A DNA stretch of 64,000 bases from Gp6-AA40 sp963818645 (GTDB taxonomy: Bacteria; Acidobacteriota; Vicinamibacteria; Vicinamibacterales; UBA2999), in assembly GCA_963818645.1 (NCBI GenBank), contig CAWFTF010000018.1, forward strand, positions 1 through 64,000, given 5' to 3'. How positions within the stretch are numbered: the first letter of the stretch is position 1; each line of letters opens with the position of its first letter. Below are positions 8,139 to 16,967 of this stretch, in pieces. The notes under the pieces are model-generated. The model was not told the origin of the DNA, searched no databases, and worked only from the letters and a program-made list of their open reading frames with translations. Both the position numbers and the translations under genes were made by a program.

Positions 8139-9762
8139 CGAGCCTCGCTTCCTGATCGCGAAGGGCCGCGATCGCCTCGGCTCGTGTGCAGCGAGCGAAC
8201 TCCACCCAGTCACCCGGAGCAAGCTGTCCCGCCAGCGGAAGATCTGCAGTGATGACAGTCGCTATCTGCGGATAGCCGCCGGTCGTCTGTCGATCGCTCA
8301 TGAGCAGAATCGGCTCGCCCGACGCTGGTATCTGAATGGCACCCACGAATGTCGCGTCGGAGATCATCTCCCGATCCGAGATCCGTGGAATGCTGGCTCC
8401 GGACAACCTGTATCCCATCCGATTGGACTGTGGCGTGACGAGGAACCGAGTACGTTCGAGTAACGTGAAGGCGGGCTCGGCGAAGAAGTCATCTTGAGGC
8501 CCAGGCAGGATCCGCAGACGCGCACCGCCGTTCGGGATTGCAGGCGTATCGAGCGACCACGACGCACGGCGGTCGCTTGCGGGTCCCAACGGAAGTCGAT
8601 CTCCCGCCGCGAGCGCTCTGCCATCGAGCCCACCAAGTGCTGCACCGACGTGCGTCGCGCGACTGCCAAACGTCATCGGCACATCAATGCCGCCATCGAA
8701 CGCGACGTATGCTCGCGTCCCTGAGCGCCGCTCGCCGAATCGGAGCACGCTTCCTGGACGACAGCGTGTCGCGACCCCGATCGGCGTTGCACCCCCATCG
8801 ATGCTGGCCTGCAGATCGGCGCCCGTGATCGCCACGCACGTCTCTTGCTCGACGCGCAGCTCAGGACCAGCCAGCGTGACTTCGAGCGTTGCGGCATCGT
8901 CGCCATTTCCAACCAGCAGGTTCGCCACGCGATGCGAGACGAGATCCATCGCACCACTGACGGGCACTGCGCTCGCCTGTTGTCCCCAACGGCCGCGATC
9001 CTGGACCGTCGTGAAGAGTCCCGGCCGAATGACGCTAATCGCTCGCAGGCTGTTTCCGATGCGTGTCGCACTCGCGCGCGGCGCATCGTTGCCCGGCATC
9101 GCCTCGCTCGACGACACCGGCTTGAACCGCACGATGTCCCCTGGTGCAAGCAGGGCCGGCTGTGTGCGACTGCTGTCGAAGACCTTTACCGCGGTCCGCC
9201 CAATGAGCTGCCAGCCTCCCGTTGACTCGCGTGGGTAAATCCCCGTTTGTCGGCCAGCGATACCGACGGAACCTGCCGGAACTCGCACGCGCGGCGTGCC
9301 GCGGCGGGGAGCGGCAATCGTCGCGTCGACCGAGCCGAGATAGCCAAGGCCTGGCAGAAACCCCAGCATGAAGACGCGATAGTCGGTGCCGGAGTGTCGC
9401 TCGACCACAGCGTCAGCACTCAATCCAGCCCACTCGGCGACTTCCGCGAGATCAGGTCCGGCTTCCCCACCGTAGGTGACAGGAATCTCAATTGTCTTTC
9501 CCTGCGCGATTGGCTGCCGCTCATCGCTCAACTGCACAAGCGGGGCGCGCAGCGTGTCTGGCTCGACCGTCAACGGATCGAAGAACACCGCAACCGATCG
9601 ATAGGTTGAGACCACATCGCGCAGGCCAGATATACCCGCGCCGCGAATTGCCGCCGCTGTCGCAATCGCCCGCGCATTGATCGCTGGATCGATCGCTTCA
9701 TCCCATTCGATGAGCAGCGCGGAGTCGCCCGCGTCACGAATGCGCGGTGCGTGGAGATTCAT
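8125..9762 (-). CDS. pxpBC: Fused 5-oxoprolinase subunits PxpB-PxpC (KipI-KipA type)
   Basis: 545-residue fusion. Residues ~1-225 are the PxpB/KipI half (RDAGDSALLIEWDEAID, YRVFMLGFLPGLGYLGSVD, TPRVRVPAGSVGIAGRQTGIYP). Residues ~240-540 are the PxpC/KipA half (VIRPGLFTTVQDRGRWGQQ, GAMDLVSHRVANLLVGN, ATLEVTLAGP, DGGIDVP, SNRMGYRLSG, GGYPQIATVI). With PxpA, these proteins open 5-oxoproline to glutamate using ATP; pxpA is not in this window. The gene sits between mpl and murB and overlaps both (29 nt and 14 nt). This is an unusual place for it and hints at a link with recycling of muropeptide glutamate, which is inference only. Alternative: a KipI/KipA-type regulator or another biotin-carboxylase-like amidohydrolase. 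Confidence 0.9.
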   Translation of the reverse strand: MNLHAPRIRDAGDSALLIEWDEAIDPAINARAIATAAAIRGAGISGLRDVVSTYRSVAVFFDPLTVEPDTLRAPLVQLSDERQPIAQGKTIEIPVTYGGEAGPDLAEVAEWAGLSADAVVERHSGTDYRVFMLGFLPGLGYLGSVDATIAAPRRGTPRVRVPAGSVGIAGRQTGIYPRESTGGWQLIGRTAVKVFDSSRTQPALLAPGDIVRFKPVSSSEAMPGNDAPRASATRIGNSLRAISVIRPGLFTTVQDRGRWGQQASAVPVSGAMDLVSHRVANLLVGNGDDAATLEVTLAGPELRVEQETCVAITGADLQASIDGGATPIGVATRCRPGSVLRFGERRSGTRAYVAFDGGIDVPMTFGSRATHVGAALGGLDGRALAAGDRLPLGPASDRRASWSLDTPAIPNGGARLRILPGPQDDFFAEPAFTLLERTRFLVTPQSNRMGYRLSGASIPRISDREMISDATFVGAIQIPASGEPILLMSDRQTTGGYPQIATVITADLPLAGQLAPGDWVEFARCTRAEAIAALRDQEARLGGLT

Positions 9763-11165
9763 TCAACGCGTTCAGGAGCTTTCCGTGAATGCCGCCGAAA
9801 CCGCCATTCGACATCAGCACAACCACGTCGCCGGGTCGATGCTCGCGAACGACGGTATCGACGATGGTGTCGATGTCCGGGATGTGACGGGCCTGCTTGC
9901 CGCGCGCCTGAAGATCGTCGACGAGTTGCGTCGCGTCGAGGCGCTCGGACTCCGGCAAACTCGATCGGAACACGGCCGCGAGAATCACCTGATCGGCCTG
10001 CCCGAACGCGCGTGCGAAGTCGTCCTGAAAGACACGACGGCACGACGACGCCGACCGCGGCTCGAAGACTGCCCAGACGCGCCTGCCCGGGTAGCCCGAG
10101 CGCAGCGCGGACAACGTCTCGTGCACAGCCGTCGGGTGATGCGCGAAGTCGTCGAGCACCGTGACGCCGTCAGCAACGCCTACCGTCTCGAGGCGGCGCT
10201 TGATGCCCTTGAACGATCGCAGGCCCTCGGCGAGCGCCGACGATGACAGCCCGAGATGCGCGCCGACACCGATGGCGGCCAGCGCATTCCGCACGTTGTG
10301 CTCACCGAGCAGCGGCGACTCGAATCGACCGAACACTTCGTTCTTCCGCAAGACGGTGAACTGCGTCAGGCCATCGTGATGCTGAATGTCCTCCGCCCGC
10401 CAGGTCGCGTCTCCGCCAAGACCAAATGTCTCGACCGGACTTACCGCCAGACGGCCAAGCGCGTGCGCGTGCGTGCTGTCTGCACCCAGCAGCAAGCAGC
10501 CCGTTCTTCGGCACCAGGTTCGCCAGCCGTCGAAACGCCAGCAGCACCGCATCGAGATCGGCGTAGATGTCCGCGTGGTCGAACTCGATGTTCCCGATGA
10601 CCGCGATGTCCGGCAGGTACTTGAGGAACTTGGCCGTCTTGTCGAAGAACGCGCTGTCGTATTCGTCACCCTCGATCACGAAGTCGCGGCCCTTCCCAAC
10701 TCGATAGCTCGACCCATGCTTCCCGAAGTTGAGTGCGATGCCGCCAACGAGCAGTGACGGATCGAGTTGCCCGCTCGTCAGCAGCCACGCCGTTAGCGAT
10801 GTCGTCGTAGTCTTGCCATGGGTGCCCGCGATGACGATCGACCGCGAGCCCCAGAGAAAGTGATCGCGAACCGCTTCAGGCAGCGAGCAATAGCGAACCT
10901 TGCGCTCCAGGACCGATTCGAGCTCGGCGTTTCCTCGCGAGATCGCGTTCCCGACCACCACGAGGTCGATATCTGGAGTGATGTGGTCGGGCGAATAGCC
11001 ACTGAACGTCGTGATGCCTTGCTCGACGAGGAAGTCGCTCATCGGCGGGTAGACGTTCTGATCCGATCCCTGAACGATGTGCCCACGGCTTTTCAGCAAC
11101 GCGGCAAGCGTCGCCATCGCCGTGCCACAGACACCGATCAGATGAATTCGCTTCGAATCACTCAA
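9734..11165 (-). CDS. mpl: UDP-MurNAc:L-alanyl-gamma-D-glutamyl-meso-diaminopimelate ligase Mpl (apparent frameshift)
   Basis: Mur ligase that recycles the murein tripeptide by joining it directly to UDP-MurNAc. It is distinguished from MurC by GSDQNVYPPMS and the C-terminal VVLMSNGGFGGIHGKLL. ATP-binding AGTHGKTTTT, EGDEYDSAFFDK, GNIEFDHADIY, GEHNVRNALAAI and DDFAHHPTAV are present. The frame breaks after PKNGLLAAG and resumes at ADSTHAHALG; one extra G in the GGG run at 10487-10485 explains it. The TTG start at 11165 has GAGGA 8 nt upstream and overlaps the ldcA stop by 8 nt. A MurC for de novo synthesis is not in this window. About 476 residues, near the family length. Confidence 0.93.
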
Positions 11166-12078
11166 CGGGCGCTTCCTCGATGACAAGGGCAGGTTTCGGG
11201 CTTGTGGACACGGCGACGGTGACACCCAGCGGTAACGTCCACGTCGGCCCAGTGGTGTGCCCCGACGGGAAGCCGACGACGACCGGTCCCGGGAATTCGC
11301 GTGTCGTGCGTCGAATCGCGTCGAGCGCGCTCACATTTCCGCCAGGCTCGTCGCATCCTCGCATCTCACCGAAGACGAGTGCTCGCGCTTTTGCGAGGAG
11401 ACCACTCAGCGCCAGTTGGGTCATCATGCGATCGATCCGGTACGGACGTTCGCTGACTTCTTCGAGGAACAGGACGCACCCTTCAGGCGGATCGAACGCG
11501 AACGGCGTACCGAGTGAGGACACGAGCTGCGTGATCGTACCCCCGAACAGTGGACCTCGTGCCTCCCCTGCCCGCAGTACGGTAAGCCCTTCTGGTGCCA
11601 GTTCGAGCCCACGGCCACCAGACAGGAGCTCGAGAAACGACCGCTTGTCGTACCCTTCGCCACCGGCAAGACGTCCTTCGAGCATCGGTCCGTGAAGGGC
11701 CGCAATGCCGCACTGGCATGTCAGCCAGGAGAGCATCGATGTGTTGTCGCTGTAGCCGATGAACAACTTCGGTCGTGCGACCATTCGCGCGCGGTCGAGC
11801 AGCGGCAGAAGATGGACGCTGCCGTATCCGCCGCGGACGGCGAGCAGCGCCGATACTTCCGGGTCGGTCCAATACCTGGTGAATGCCTCAGCCCGGACCT
11901 CAGGTGAGCCAGCCAGATAGCCGGACTCGCGCGCGAAGACGGAGTCGTCAAAGACCGGAACGAATCCGAGCCGTTCGATTTCCGCGACGCCGCGTGTGAA
12001 TTCGTCTCGGCTGAAGGGGCTGGCCGGAGCCACGATTGCGATGCGATCGCCTTGCTTCAGCGCTCGAGGTTTGCGCAC
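11158..12078 (-). CDS. ldcA: LD-carboxypeptidase (peptidase S66, LdcA-like)
   Basis: Cytoplasmic serine peptidase that removes the terminal D-Ala from recycled tetrapeptides and so makes the tripeptide that Mpl uses. 306 residues. The start RKPRALKQGDRIAIVAPASP is typical. The nucleophile Ser is in LFIGYSDNTSML and LLAVRGGYGSVHLLPLLD precedes it. The C-terminal half has FGGTITQLVSSLGTPF and, near the end, a His in GFPSGHTTGPTWTLPLG, matching the Ser-Glu-His triad. It lies 5 nt after nagZ and overlaps mpl, so the three recycling steps are consecutive genes. Confidence 0.94.
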   Translation of the reverse strand: MRKPRALKQGDRIAIVAPASPFSRDEFTRGVAEIERLGFVPVFDDSVFARESGYLAGSPEVRAEAFTRYWTDPEVSALLAVRGGYGSVHLLPLLDRARMVARPKLFIGYSDNTSMLSWLTCQCGIAALHGPMLEGRLAGGEGYDKRSFLELLSGGRGLELAPEGLTVLRAGEARGPLFGGTITQLVSSLGTPFAFDPPEGCVLFLEEVSERPYRIDRMMTQLALSGLLAKARALVFGEMRGCDEPGGNVSALDAIRRTTREFPGPVVVGFPSGHTTGPTWTLPLGVTVAVSTSPKPALVIEEAPVE

Positions 12079-12083
12079 GACGC

Positions 12084-13172
12084 CTAGAGGTACCTGGCCA
12101 TTTCGTCGACGATGCGCCGATGCGCATCGCAGCCGAGCACTTGCCTGATCCGACTGACTTTGTGAGATGAGACTGGCGCGGCCAGGAAGCGCTCTTTCGC
12201 ACGACGCAGACGTGTGAGCGCGTCCTCGAGGCGCTTGTAGGGGACGCGCTCCTGCTCGACGGCATAGACCAGCGCTTCGAGTGTCTCCGCCTGCACGTCC
12301 ACGTCACCGCTGCAGATCAGCAACCCGTCACAGCCTGCGGCAATCGCACCCACGGCGGCGTCGGGCACCGTGTAGGTCTTCGCGATCGCCTTCATCTCGA
12401 GATCGTCGCTGAGGATCACACCCTGGAACTTCAGCTCGTCTCGCAGCAGCGCCTGCACGATCCGTGGCGAGAGCGTGGCTGGCTTCTCTTCATCGAACGA
12501 CGGCACCAACACGTGCGCCGTCATGATGAAGGCGACTTCGGTGCGAATGGCTTCGCGAAACGGGACGCACTCGACGCGACGAATTCGATCCGGCGGATGC
12601 TCGACGAGCGGCAACTCCAGATGCGAATCGACCGACGTATCTCCGTGACCCGGGAAATGCTTGCCGCACGCGGCGACCCCGTGGTCCTGCAGTCCCCGAA
12701 TGATCGCCGCCCCGAGCCTGGCAACGCCGTCCGCGTCCTCGGCGAGGGCACGGTCGCCAATCACGGGGTTCTTCGGGTTCGTGTGAATGTCCAGAACGGG
12801 CGCGTAGTCCAGCGTGATCCCAACGGCTTTGAGCTCGGCGGCCAGCGCGGTGGCGAATCGTTCCGCGAGTTGCACATCGCCGCTTCGTCCGAGCACGGCC
12901 ATTGGCGGCCACTCGGTGAAGGGCGCCTTGAGTCGAGCCACTCGCCCGCCCTCCTGGTCCACGCTGACCCAGAGAGGCAGATCGGTCGCGAGTCCCTGGA
13001 CGTCCACCGACATCTCAGCCACCTGCTCCGGCGCCTCGATGTTGCGCGCGAAGAGGATCACGCCGCCGAGTGAGAACTCCTTCGCCAGCGAACGCATCTC
13101 CGGCGTGATCGTCGTTCCTGGCAGGCTGCCGATCAGAAGCTGGCCAATGTCGTGGCGGATGGTGCTGGGCAC
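12084..13172 (-). CDS. nagZ: Beta-N-acetylhexosaminidase NagZ (glycoside hydrolase family 3)
   Basis: Removes GlcNAc from GlcNAc-anhydroMurNAc muropeptides in the cytoplasm. 362 residues, single-domain GH3. Visible motifs: GQLLIGSLPGTTITPEM, GGVILFARNI, VSVDQEGGRVARLK, the substrate/catalytic loop KHFPGHGDTSVDSH, and the nucleophile Asp in GVILSDDLEMKAI. The ATG at 13172 lies 6 nt downstream of a minus-strand TATAAT, so the mRNA may be leaderless. It is the first gene of the seven-gene murein operon that ends with the GNAT gene. Confidence 0.95.
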   Translation of the reverse strand: MPSTIRHDIGQLLIGSLPGTTITPEMRSLAKEFSLGGVILFARNIEAPEQVAEMSVDVQGLATDLPLWVSVDQEGGRVARLKAPFTEWPPMAVLGRSGDVQLAERFATALAAELKAVGITLDYAPVLDIHTNPKNPVIGDRALAEDADGVARLGAAIIRGLQDHGVAACGKHFPGHGDTSVDSHLELPLVEHPPDRIRRVECVPFREAIRTEVAFIMTAHVLVPSFDEEKPATLSPRIVQALLRDELKFQGVILSDDLEMKAIAKTYTVPDAAVGAIAAGCDGLLICSGDVDVQAETLEALVYAVEQERVPYKRLEDALTRLRRAKERFLAAPVSSHKVSRIRQVLGCDAHRRIVDEMARYL

Positions 13173-13178
13173 GGAAGC

Positions 13179-13204
13179 ATTATAGAACTGGCGAGTTCTA
13201 TAAT
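13179..13204. promoter_or_regulatory. Symmetric divergent promoter: perfect 11-bp inverted repeat with a TATAAT in each arm
   Basis: ATTATAGAACT - GGCG - AGTTCTATAAT. Each outer end is a consensus -10 hexamer: minus-strand TATAAT at 13184-13179, 6 nt before the nagZ ATG, and plus-strand TATAAT at 13199-13204, 7 nt before the GHMP-kinase GTG. Both transcripts would begin at or next to their start codons. The perfect palindrome could also bind a dimeric regulator that controls both genes together. No clear -35 boxes were seen. Confidence 0.7.
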
Positions 13205-13211
13205 CCTGTGC

Positions 13212-14201
13212 GTGATCATTCGGACGTCAGCACCGACGCGCATCGATCTGGCTGGAGGCACGATCGACATCTGGCCGCTCTACCTCTTTCACCCGGGCGC
13301 GCAGACGCTCAACGCCGCGATCAGCCTTCGCGCCAGCGCGCAGATCGAGCCGCGATCCGATTCACGGATCACGATCAAGTCGCTGGACACCGGCGCCACC
13401 GTGGAAGCCGAGGACTGGCGAGAGCTCCGCCACGTTCGGGACCTGCGTCTGCTCTCGCTCCTGGTGCACTTCTTCGAAGCCAGAGGCCTCACGCTGACGA
13501 CGACATCGGAGTCTCCGGCGGGCGCGGGGATCGCGGGCTCGTCGGCGCTCAACGTCGCGGTCTGCGCCGCACTTGCCGAGTGGAAACGCACTCACTACGA
13601 GCCCGAAGCGCTTCTCCAGATCGCGATGAACGTCGAGGCGCAGGCGATTGCGGTGCCGACCGGACTGCAGGACTACAGGCCGGCGCTCTATGGAGGAATC
13701 GCCGCGATTGAATTGGAAGCCGACGGCGTGCGACGCGTGCCGCTCGATGTCGATCTCGGTGAGTTGCAACAGCGGATCGTGCTCTGCTACACAGGTGAGC
13801 CGCGCAACTCGGGAACCAACAACTGGGAGATCACCAAGCGACACATCGACGGAGATCAGTTCATCTTCGACTGCTTCGAACGCATCCGCGACACGGCGGC
13901 GACGATGAGAACGGCGCTCACGGCTGGCGATTGGGACAGCGTAGGCCGGGCGATCGCGGAGGAATGGGACAACCGCAAGCGCCTTGCTCCAGGCGTGACG
14001 ACGCCTGCCATCGACGACCTGATCGCACGCGCGACGATCGCTGGTGCGACCGCCGCCAAGGTCTGTGGTGCCGGAGGCGGAGGCTGTCTCTTCTGTTACG
14101 GCCCGCCGAGTGCCCGCGAGGCGATTCGGAACGCGCTGGCCGGAGGTGGCGCGCGCATTCTCGACTACACCTTCGAGCGCCACGGGCTCGGGCGTGGATA
14201 A
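13212..14201 (+). CDS. GHMP-family sugar/small-molecule kinase
   Basis: 329-residue GHMP kinase that phosphorylates a sugar or similar alcohol with ATP. N-terminal substrate motif SAPTRIDLAGGTIDIWP. ATP-binding glycine-rich loop SPAGAGIAGSSALNVAV near residue 100. C-terminal motif AAKVCGAGGGGCLFCYGP. It is most like the D-glycero-D-manno-heptose-7-phosphate kinase group (HddA-like), but substrate cannot be fixed from sequence. The GTG at 13212 is chosen because it begins VIIRTSAPTRID and lies 7 nt after a TATAAT; no Shine-Dalgarno is present. The stop overlaps the polX start, so the two genes are coupled. Confidence 0.88.
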   Translation: MIIRTSAPTRIDLAGGTIDIWPLYLFHPGAQTLNAAISLRASAQIEPRSDSRITIKSLDTGATVEAEDWRELRHVRDLRLLSLLVHFFEARGLTLTTTSESPAGAGIAGSSALNVAVCAALAEWKRTHYEPEALLQIAMNVEAQAIAVPTGLQDYRPALYGGIAAIELEADGVRRVPLDVDLGELQQRIVLCYTGEPRNSGTNNWEITKRHIDGDQFIFDCFERIRDTAATMRTALTAGDWDSVGRAIAEEWDNRKRLAPGVTTPAIDDLIARATIAGATAAKVCGAGGGGCLFCYGPPSAREAIRNALAGGGARILDYTFERHGLGRG

Positions 14202-15915
14202 TCGCGCGCTGTCGCAGGTACTGGGCGAGATCGCGGACCTCCTCGAAATCAGGGGCGACAACGCCTTCAAGATCAGGGCATACCGGACGGCAGCGGAAAC
14301 GCTGGCCACCTGGCCGCAGGCTGTTGCACAGCTCAACGAGCCGCAGCTCCGCTCGATTCCCGGCATCGGCAAAGACCTCGCCGCTCGCGTCCGCGAACTG
14401 GCAGAGACCGGTACCTGCGCGTATCACAAAGAATTGCTCGAACAGTTCCCGCCGACGATCCTCGACCTGCTGCGCCTTCAGGGCGTGGGTCCGAAAACGG
14501 TCGCGATGCTGCACGCGACGCTGAACGTCAAGAGCATCGACGACCTCGCTGCCGCCGCAAAGGCTGGAAAGCTCAAGGGCCTCAAAGGCATGGGCGCCAA
14601 GAAGGAGGCGCAGATCCTCGCATCGATCGAGGAACGCGCGAAAGACAGCGGACGACATCTGCTGAGCGACACGGCCGCGACTGCCGCGTCACTGGTCGAC
14701 TTCCTCCATGTCCACGACCGTGACGTCGAGTTGATTCCGGTCGGCAGCTTGCGGCGTGGACGCGAGACGTGCGGTGACATAGACATCCTCGCGGTCGGCG
14801 GTCAGCCAGGGCTGATGGATGCCCTCATCTCGCACCCGCATGTCGAGCGCGTGCTCGGCCAGGGTGATACGAAGTCGAGCGTGTTGCTCCGAGGTGGATA
14901 TCAAGCCGACTTGAGGTTGGTGCCTCCCGAGAGCCGCGGCGCCGCGATGCAGTACTTCACGGGCTCCAAGGCGCACAACATCAACGTGCGCGACCGCGCC
15001 GTCCAGCTCGGGTTCAAACTCAACGAGTACGGCCTCTTCCGTGTGGACGATGACAGCCGTGTCGCCGGCGAAACCGAAGAGGGGATCTACCGCGCCCTGG
15101 GCATGGACTGGATCGAACCCGAGCTCCGCGAGAACCGCGGCGAAGTGGAAGCGGCGCGGGCCGGAACGCTGCCAAAGGTCATCACGCTTGCCGACCTGCG
15201 CGGCGACCTGCACATGCACACGACGGAGACGGATGGCAAAGACGACCTGGAGGCGATGGCGCAGGCCGCACAGCGGCTCGGCCGCGAGTACATCGCGATC
15301 ACCGATCACAGCCAGGCGCTCGCCATGGCGAACGGGCTCGACGAGAAGCGCGCGCTCGCACACGCTGCCCGCGTGCGTGCGCTGAACGGTCGCTTCGCGA
15401 ACCTGACGCTGCTCGCCGGGATCGAATGCGACATCCTCTCGGACGGCCGGCTCGATCTCTCCGACGACTGCCTCGCCCAGCTCGACATCGTCGTCGCCTC
15501 GATCCATTCGAACTTCTCGCAGGAGTCGCCGCAGATGACCGACCGGATTCTGCGCGCGATTGAGAATCCATGGGTCGATGTGCTCGGGCATCCAACGGGA
15601 CGTCGGCTGCTGCAGCGGGACCCGCTCAAATTCGACATGAGCGCGGTGATGGATTCCGTGTCCCGGCACGGGGTGACGCTGGAAATCAACTGCCAGGTTG
15701 AGCGACTGGATCTGAACGATTCGCACGCGCGCGCCGCGCGTGAGCGCGGCATCCCGCTCGTCATCTCAACGGACGCACACAGCGTCAACGCGTTGTCACG
15801 TCTTCAGTGGGGCGTGCAGGTAGCCCGTCGCGCGTGGGTGCAGGCAGGCGATGTGATCAATACACGGCCGATCGACGAGATGCGCGCCCGGCTGCGGCGG
15901 AATCGGAGGGCGTGA
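14194..15915 (+). CDS. polX: DNA polymerase X family with PHP domain (PolX)
   Basis: 573 residues, full-length bacterial PolX for gap-filling DNA repair. N-terminal 8-kDa/fingers part (SQVLGEIADLLEIRGDN) with two helix-hairpin-helix motifs (SIPGIGKDLAARV, LQGVGPKTVAML). Palm domain with catalytic GDIDIL (~194-199) and ADLRLV (~239). PHP domain from ~335 with DLHMHTTETDG, AITDHS, GIECDI, ASIHS, LGHPTG and STDAHS, metal ligands of a 3'-5' exonuclease/phosphoesterase. The GTG at 14194 overlaps the end of the GHMP kinase by 8 nt. A second, degenerate paralogue is at 1308-2609. Confidence 0.95.
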   Translation: MDNRALSQVLGEIADLLEIRGDNAFKIRAYRTAAETLATWPQAVAQLNEPQLRSIPGIGKDLAARVRELAETGTCAYHKELLEQFPPTILDLLRLQGVGPKTVAMLHATLNVKSIDDLAAAAKAGKLKGLKGMGAKKEAQILASIEERAKDSGRHLLSDTAATAASLVDFLHVHDRDVELIPVGSLRRGRETCGDIDILAVGGQPGLMDALISHPHVERVLGQGDTKSSVLLRGGYQADLRLVPPESRGAAMQYFTGSKAHNINVRDRAVQLGFKLNEYGLFRVDDDSRVAGETEEGIYRALGMDWIEPELRENRGEVEAARAGTLPKVITLADLRGDLHMHTTETDGKDDLEAMAQAAQRLGREYIAITDHSQALAMANGLDEKRALAHAARVRALNGRFANLTLLAGIECDILSDGRLDLSDDCLAQLDIVVASIHSNFSQESPQMTDRILRAIENPWVDVLGHPTGRRLLQRDPLKFDMSAVMDSVSRHGVTLEINCQVERLDLNDSHARAARERGIPLVISTDAHSVNALSRLQWGVQVARRAWVQAGDVINTRPIDEMRARLRRNRRA

Positions 15916-15916
15916 C

Positions 15917-16195
15917 GTGGCCAAGACCCCGGACGGGTTCGTCTCACTCAAGTCGCTGAAGCAGGGTCCGTCTTCGCCGCGCGACACGCTTGCGCTGCTT
16001 CGACGCATCTACTTCAAGACGAAGAAGGAGACGATCGAGCACGACTTCGCACACGCGATCGAATTGCTCAAAAGCCTCGAGACGGAAGAAGAGCGCGAGA
16101 AAGCAACCGCCTACATGCACGGCCTGTCGGAGTTACGGAAGGAATGGAGCGCCAGGAAGAACGTTCACAGTCGGAAAGGTCACAGGGCAAAGTAG
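15917..16195 (+). CDS. Small charged hypothetical protein
   Basis: 92 residues, rich in Lys, Glu and Arg, predicted mostly helical (TLALLRRIYFKTKKETIEHDFAHAIELLKSLETEEEREKATAYMHGLSELRKEW). No family recognised, no membrane span. The GTG start is 1 nt after the polX stop with GGAGGG about 7 nt upstream, so it is co-translated with polX. A DNA- or RNA-binding or structural partner role is possible but not shown. Confidence 0.65.
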   Translation: MAKTPDGFVSLKSLKQGPSSPRDTLALLRRIYFKTKKETIEHDFAHAIELLKSLETEEEREKATAYMHGLSELRKEWSARKNVHSRKGHRAK

Positions 16196-16199
16196 CCGA

Positions 16200-16967
16200 T
16201 CATTTTTCGATCACGACCTTCCTTCGTGCTGTCGTCCGAAGCACTTCGGGAACGTTGCGATTCGTAGACAGCACTTTCAGATCCTTCTCGGTGAGCCGGT
16301 TGAGCAGATTCATCGAGATCGGCAGCGGCGTCTTCGGATTCCTCGCCAGCGCAGACACGACAACGTAGCTCTTCATCCAGTTCCGGTTGGTCGAGACGAT
16401 GCGCAGGATCTCCTCGGACACGCTGGACATCTTCGCGATCGCTTCGACTTCCGAGCCGGTCAGTTTCGGGCTGCTCAGAACCGCGACGGAGATCAGTTTG
16501 TTGGGATCGCGAACCAGGATGGCCCGCTCCTCGCGCGTCCCTTTCATCGCGCGCGACATTTTCTGCGGGACGGTCATTTCCTGCAGACGCTGCATCGCCG
16601 ACTTCTCATCGTCTTCCTCGTCGGCGATCTCGGGCCCTTCGGCGGTGTCCACCATCGGCTTGTCGGCTTCCGCCGCTGCCTCTTCTGACGGCGCGACGCC
16701 GCGCTTCGCGAAGAACTCGCGCATTTCCTCTGGTACGTCGGTCCGGGCGAGGAATGCGGCAAGAGTGGGGGGAGGAATCAGCCCAAGCGTGGCGTTGGCG
16801 GCAGCCGCGACTTCAGCGTCCGCATCGCCGGTGAGCATGACAAGCAGCGCCATCTGCTCGTGCGCGCGCGTTGCGATCGCACCCTGCGCAGCTTGCAGGC
16901 GCACGTCACGAGCCACGTCGCCCTTGCGGAAGAAATCGATGAGCGGAGTCTTGACCCCTACGTCCAT
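16200..16967 (-). CDS. Conserved hypothetical helical-repeat protein
   Basis: 255 residues. The N-terminal ~85 residues look like HEAT/armadillo-type helical repeats (RDVRLQAAQGAIATRAHEQMALLVMLTGDADAEVAAAANATLGLIP). A Glu/Asp-rich linker follows (AEGPEIADEEDDEKS), then a second helical domain with MTVPQKMSRAMKGTREERAILVRDPNKLI, VSEEILRIVSTNRNWMKS and EKDLKVLSTNRNVPEVLRTTARRKV. Two copies of STNRN suggest an internal duplication. No signal peptide or membrane span. Function unknown. The ATG directly follows the thiE stop, so it is the last gene of that operon, ending just before the convergent small gene. Confidence 0.7.
   Translation of the reverse strand: MDVGVKTPLIDFFRKGDVARDVRLQAAQGAIATRAHEQMALLVMLTGDADAEVAAAANATLGLIPPPTLAAFLARTDVPEEMREFFAKRGVAPSEEAAAEADKPMVDTAEGPEIADEEDDEKSAMQRLQEMTVPQKMSRAMKGTREERAILVRDPNKLISVAVLSSPKLTGSEVEAIAKMSSVSEEILRIVSTNRNWMKSYVVVSALARNPKTPLPISMNLLNRLTEKDLKVLSTNRNVPEVLRTTARRKVVIEK

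Noticed and set aside
9734..11165. Calling the Mur ligase MurC
   Set aside because: YPPMS and the MSNGGFGGIHGKLL end are Mpl-specific, and nagZ and ldcA are adjacent.
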